A stretch of 64,000 bases of DNA from an uncultured Gemmatimonadota bacterium (lineage in GTDB: Bacteria; Gemmatimonadota; Gemmatimonadetes; Gemmatimonadales; Gemmatimonadaceae), in NCBI GenBank assembly GCA_903910555.1, contig CAIVZZ010000031.1, positions 62,001 through 126,000 on the forward strand, given 5' to 3'. The notes beneath the pieces were generated by a model. It ran no database searches and was not told where the DNA came from. It saw nothing but the letters and a program-made list of their open reading frames with translations. Position numbers and translations under genes: made by a program. How positions within the stretch are numbered: the first letter of the stretch is position 1; the number at the start of each line of letters is the position of its first letter. Positions 60,504-64,000 of this stretch are shown here, in pieces.

Positions 60504-63290
60504 TTACGGTTTGACCGGCGCCGCCTTCGGCGGGTGCTTCGCAAAATCTCCGGCTTCGATAGCGGAGATTTTTGCAGGCTTGATGTACTTCTTCATCGCC
60601 GCGTTCACGTCTGCTACGGTCAGCGCCGACACCATCTTCTCGAAGTTGGCGTCAAACGCCATCGTGCGACCGGTGATGTACTGCCCTGTGAGCTTAGATA
60701 CGAGCGCACCATCGCTGGAGCGGGTCTGCAGATTCTGCTGCAGCCAGCCGCCGCGCGCTTTGTCGAGTTCATCCTGTGTGAAGCCATCCTTCAGCACACG
60801 GTCGAGTTCTTCGCCGAAGGCCGTCTCGAGACGCGCGACATTCTCCGGGTTGTAAATCGCGAACTCCTGGAAAATGGCAACGCTGTCGAGTGACTGCGCG
60901 CCGATCGCCGACTGCACCCCGTAGCTCAGTCCGTCCTTCTGACGGATGCGCACCGCAAGACGGCTGCTCAGCGCGTCCGCACCAAAGATGTAGTTCGCCA
61001 TCACGAGCGCAGCGTAATCTTTGCTGTCGTCGCGAACCTTGATGTTGATCCCGGCTATGTAGAGCGCGTTCGCTTTGTCGGGTGTCTCAATCTTCTCGCT
61101 CGCTTGCGGTGCGTCGAAGTACTGCCGCACGAGCCGCCCGAAGGGCTTCGGGCTCTTCCACGCGCCGAACAGCTCATTCGCGAGCGCAGTGACCGTGTCC
61201 TTTGAGAAATCGCCCACCACGGCAATATCGCCGTAGCTCGCGCCGACAAAATCCGTGTAGAACTTCTTCACCTCGTCGATGGTCACCGACTTGACGTCCG
61301 CGATTGTCTCGTCGATTGACTGCGGATAGAGCGGGTGCCCCTTGGGATACAGCACGAGCTTCTTTTGGAGCGTACGCACTGCGAGCGCCTGTGGATCTGA
61401 CTTCTGCTGATCGAGACCGGCAAGCTCTTCCTGCTTCAGGAGATCCAGCTCCTTCGCATCGAACGCCGGTTCTTTGAACAACTGAGCGATCAACCGGAGC
61501 GTCGGCGCGAGATTCTCGCGCGTCGTCTCGATATTCGCGATTGCGTTGTTACCCGCACCGCCGAAGTTCACGCGCGCCTTGAGCTTGTCGAACGCGTCCT
61601 TGATCTGCTGACGCGACATCGTCTTCGAGCCGCGATCGAAAAGGCTCGACATCATCGTCGACGCAGAGTTTCTGTTCGACAGCGACTTTTCATCGCCGAA
61701 GCGCAGCGTCACACGTGCGCTCACCGTGTTGCCGCGCGTCGTCTTCGGCAGGAGCGCAACCTTGAAACCGTTCGGCAGCGTCGAGCGGATCGTTCGCGCA
61801 TCGATGTTCGCCGGCGACGGATCAAATGCCTCACCGGCCGCCAGCGTCGCGTTCCCCTTGTAGTTCTTCGTCATCGCGACGATGTCCGCTTCCGTCACCT
61901 GCGGGATCTCGGCGCGATCGGGCTTGTCGGTTGGATAGAACAGACCAACCGTGCGATTGTCCGGCTTGAGATACGCGGCTGCAACGCGCTGCACATCCGC
62001 CGGCGTCACCTTCTTGATCCGGTCGCGGTGCACGTAGATCAACCGCCAGTCGCCGGCGGCTGCCCACTCGGTGAGTGTCAGCCCGACATCCGCCGAGTTG
62101 TTGAGCAGCAAATCTGTTTCCTTGAGCAGCGACGCTTTCGCGCGCTCGACTTCTTCAGTCGACGGCGCCGTCTTCCCGACCGCTTCCATCGTTTGAATCA
62201 GAATCGCTTTCGCTTCAGCGAGCGACTGATCCTTTTTCATCGTCGCACTGCCGGCCAAGAAGGTCGGCTCTTTCAGCTGAATGTTGAACGACTGCGCTTC
62301 AGATGCCTTTTTCGTTTCGACCAGCGCCTTGTACAGGCGGCCGCCCGGCTCGTTGCCGAGTATTTCCGTGAGGACATCGACAGCGGCGAAATCAGGATGC
62401 GAGCCGGCCGGCACGTGGTACACCGCCATCGCGAGCTGAACGTCGCCCGTGCGACGCAGCGAGATCTCGCGCTCGCCGTCCTGCGTCGGCTCTTCTGTAT
62501 AAGTCGGATAGAGCATGTTGCCGCGATCGAGCGAGCGCACCGGCTTTGGAATCGAGCCGAAAATCGCCGCGACCTGCTTCACGACATTTGCTTCGTCGAT
62601 CTTGCCGGCCACCACGAGCACGGCGTTGTCGGGCTGGTAGTACTTATGGTAGAACGCCTGCAACCGCTCGATCGGCACGTTTTCGATATCGCTGCGCGCG
62701 CCGATCGTGCTCTTTCCATAGTTGTGCCAGAGATACGCTGTGCTCAGTGTGCGCTCGAACAGAATCCTGAACGGCGAGTTCTCGCCGGCTTCGTATTCGT
62801 TGCGCACAACGGTCATTTCGGTTTCAAGATCCTTCTTCGCGATATAGCTGTGCAGCATGCGGTCGGCTTCGAGTTCGAGCGCCCACGTGACGTTCGAGTC
62901 GGATGCAGCAAGCGACTCGAAGTAGTTGGTACGATCGAAGAAGGTGCTCGCGTTGTCGCGCGCCCCGCGCGCCGTCAGCTCGGCAGGAATGTTCGGATGC
63001 TTCGGCGTCCCCTTGAAGTTCATGTGCTCGAGCAAGTGCGCCATGCCCGTCTCGCCATATCCCTCGTGCCGCGATCCTACGAGATAGGTGATGTTGATCG
63101 TCGCCGTCGGCTTGCTGGCATCCGGAAATACCAGAACCCTGAGGCCGTTGGAGAGATCGTATTCCGTGATCCCCTCAACGCTCGCGCCCTTCGTCACGCC
63201 CTGCGGCAGCTGCGCCGCCAGCGGTCCGGCAACGAGCACGAGCATCGCGGCCAATCGGCGGCCGCTGCGGAAAGTGAAAGCTCTGGTCAT
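60504..63290 (-). CDS. Exported M16 metallopeptidase (pitrilysin/insulinase family)
   Basis: The 928-residue protein starts at the ATG at 63290, which has AGAGGA six bases before it. A signal peptide (RLAAMLVLVAGPLAAQ) precedes the first M16 domain with the inverted zinc motif HLLEH (His85, Glu88, His89) and a downstream Glu in RNEYEAGENSPF. A second M16-like half starting near SNGFKVALLPKTTRG-type strands lacks HxxEH, as in other two-domain pitrilysins, where the inactive half closes the chamber. It probably degrades peptides in the periplasm. It is divergent from a peptidase of family S9. Confidence 0.93.
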   Translation of the reverse strand: MTRAFTFRSGRRLAAMLVLVAGPLAAQLPQGVTKGASVEGITEYDLSNGLRVLVFPDASKPTATINITYLVGSRHEGYGETGMAHLLEHMNFKGTPKHPNIPAELTARGARDNASTFFDRTNYFESLAASDSNVTWALELEADRMLHSYIAKKDLETEMTVVRNEYEAGENSPFRILFERTLSTAYLWHNYGKSTIGARSDIENVPIERLQAFYHKYYQPDNAVLVVAGKIDEANVVKQVAAIFGSIPKPVRSLDRGNMLYPTYTEEPTQDGEREISLRRTGDVQLAMAVYHVPAGSHPDFAAVDVLTEILGNEPGGRLYKALVETKKASEAQSFNIQLKEPTFLAGSATMKKDQSLAEAKAILIQTMEAVGKTAPSTEEVERAKASLLKETDLLLNNSADVGLTLTEWAAAGDWRLIYVHRDRIKKVTPADVQRVAAAYLKPDNRTVGLFYPTDKPDRAEIPQVTEADIVAMTKNYKGNATLAAGEAFDPSPANIDARTIRSTLPNGFKVALLPKTTRGNTVSARVTLRFGDEKSLSNRNSASTMMSSLFDRGSKTMSRQQIKDAFDKLKARVNFGGAGNNAIANIETTRENLAPTLRLIAQLFKEPAFDAKELDLLKQEELAGLDQQKSDPQALAVRTLQKKLVLYPKGHPLYPQSIDETIADVKSVTIDEVKKFYTDFVGASYGDIAVVGDFSKDTVTALANELFGAWKSPKPFGRLVRQYFDAPQASEKIETPDKANALYIAGINIKVRDDSKDYAALVMANYIFGADALSSRLAVRIRQKDGLSYGVQSAIGAQSLDSVAIFQEFAIYNPENVARLETAFGEELDRVLKDGFTQDELDKARGGWLQQNLQTRSSDGALVSKLTGQYITGRTMAFDANFEKMVSALTVADVNAAMKKYIKPAKISAIEAGDFAKHPPKAAPVKP

Positions 63291-63641
63291 AGGTCCTCTA
63301 TATGGAAGAAATGCTCTCTTGCTGGGTTCAAAGGTTACCCGCCGCAGGGCTGTGCTCAAGGCAACCCAAGTGCTCGGGGAGAGTTTTCCCGCAGAACCGC
63401 GGACTTACGCGGAAAATTCACGGAAAAGTCGCGGATACTGCAAATACTTGGGGGGGAACAACAACTACGCGTAGTTGTTGGTGCTGTTCCCCCAGGAAGT
63501 ATCCGCGTTGTTTCCGCGTCATTTCCGCGTAAATCCGTGGTTAAGGGGGAAAACCATCCCAAACATTGCCCCGCCACCCCGATCCACAGCGGTTAGACCA
63601 ATAAAGCGTTATTAATGGTTGACCCCTTTCCGAGCCTTCCT
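63291..63641. other. 351-base divergent spacer between two peptidase genes
   Basis: No gene is evident in this stretch. About half of it (63383-63554) is a large imperfect palindrome, annotated separately. The left 90 bases hold the leader of the M16 gene with a good ribosome site. The right 87 bases lead to the S9 peptidase start. The sequence AATAAAGCGTTATTAATGG (63600-63618) is AT-rich and may be part of a promoter, but I cannot place a -35/-10 pair. Confidence 0.6.
63383..63554. repeat. 172-bp imperfect palindrome built from CGCGGA words
   Basis: The element is centred near 63469 on a 22-bp perfect palindrome (63459-63480, core ACTACGCGTAGT), flanked by G- and C-runs and then by arms made of CGCGGA or TCCGCG words spaced 10-11 bases apart (left: CGCGGACTTA, CGCGGAAAATT, CACGGAAAAGT, CGCGGATACT). 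The ends are GTTTTCCC and GGGGGAAAAC. A net two-base indel separates the arms. It lies between divergent genes, unlike most of the others. Confidence 0.8.
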
Positions 63642-64000
63642 ATGCGCCGTACCCTCGCACTGCTCCTCGTCATCACCGCGCCACTCGGCGCACAGATGGC
63701 GTACAAGCAGCCCCCCGCCGCCATCGCCAAAATCCTCGACACGCCGCCAACACCGGCCGCGTCGTTCAGCCCCGACCGGTCGAAAATGCTGATGACCGAG
63801 CGGAACGGCCTCCCGCCCATCAGCGACGTCGGCGCGCCATATCTGCGTCTCGCCGGCACACGCGTAAATCCGCGCACCAACGGATCATGGCGAGAAGCTT
63901 TTGCGCGTGGCTTGATTGTGCGTCCGATGAGCGGCACCGCCGAAGTCCGCGTGCAGACGCCGCCCGGATCGAAAATCTCACACGTCATGTGGTCCGACGA
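63642..64000 (+). CDS. Exported S9 (prolyl oligopeptidase family) peptidase, N-terminal part
   Basis: The first 119 codons are visible and the frame is open at the right edge. A signal peptide (MRRTLALLLVITAPLGAQ) is followed by PPAAIAKILDTPPTPAASFSPD and APYLRLAGTRVNP, the opening of the beta-propeller domain seen in large secreted S9 peptidases (glutamyl endopeptidase/dipeptidyl aminopeptidase-like) of Bacteroidota and Gemmatimonadota. The catalytic hydrolase domain lies beyond the window. The ATG at 63642 gives the full signal peptide. Confidence 0.75.
   Translation, partial: MRRTLALLLVITAPLGAQMAYKQPPAAIAKILDTPPTPAASFSPDRSKMLMTERNGLPPISDVGAPYLRLAGTRVNPRTNGSWREAFARGLIVRPMSGTAEVRVQTPPGSKISHVMWSD

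Noticed and set aside
1-64000. tRNA, rRNA, CRISPR arrays, transposases and prophage genes
   Set aside because: I looked for typical motifs (GGTTCGAATCC-type T arms, regular spacer arrays, DDE or tyrosine recombinase phrases) and found none that I could support. A covariance-model search would be needed to exclude small RNAs.

Overview
The window is GC-rich, densely packed bacterial DNA with no rRNA, tRNA, CRISPR array, insertion sequence or prophage that I can see. Secreted M16 and S9 peptidases, a sigma/anti-sigma/DUF4097-type module, an outer-membrane protein ending in Phe, RND efflux genes and many AQ-type signal peptides indicate a diderm. The combination fits Gemmatimonadota best. That is an inference from gene content, because no phylogenetic marker is present.

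Positions 1-21681 are dominated by surface-glycan genes. A plus-strand set (flippase end, pseB, NeuB/PseI-like synthase, RmlD-like reductase) converges on a minus-strand operon with repeated ATGA/GTGA overlaps. In order of transcription that operon holds two tandem GT-C-like membrane proteins, rfbF, rfbG, an SDR, a SAM methyltransferase, a TPP enzyme and a GT2. Together these look like the route to a CDP-linked, C-branched or C-methylated 6-deoxyhexose. A third and a fourth GT-C-like protein, a UGM-like flavoprotein and a NatAB-type ABC exporter follow.

Positions 21682-38308 are housekeeping and stress genes: bacilliredoxin, GroES-like protein, secreted esterase, secreted RidA, Rieske oxygenase, signal peptidase I, SWIB protein, endonuclease IV coupled to a REC-DHp protein, pruA-phzF, a diguanylate cyclase, a large outer-membrane protein and an ABC-2 exporter. 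Positions 38373-44902 are an RND efflux operon whose first gene encodes a TetR regulator and a TolC channel in one uninterrupted reading frame. Two matching palindromic operators lie upstream of it. Positions 45069-64000 carry an ECF sigma/anti-sigma/DUF4097-SUMF1 module, a secreted MetX-like hydrolase, an Ada-AlkA repair fusion, an ECF42-type sigma factor with its DGPF partner, an amidase, a spermidine-synthase-like membrane protein and two secreted peptidases.

Two things stand out. One is the TetR-TolC single polypeptide with a signal peptide in its middle. The other is a set of intergenic elements built from short periodic words (GTC every 7 bases, or CGCGG every 10-11 bases), several of which fold into imperfect palindromes of 84-172 bp. 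Most sit directly after stop codons.
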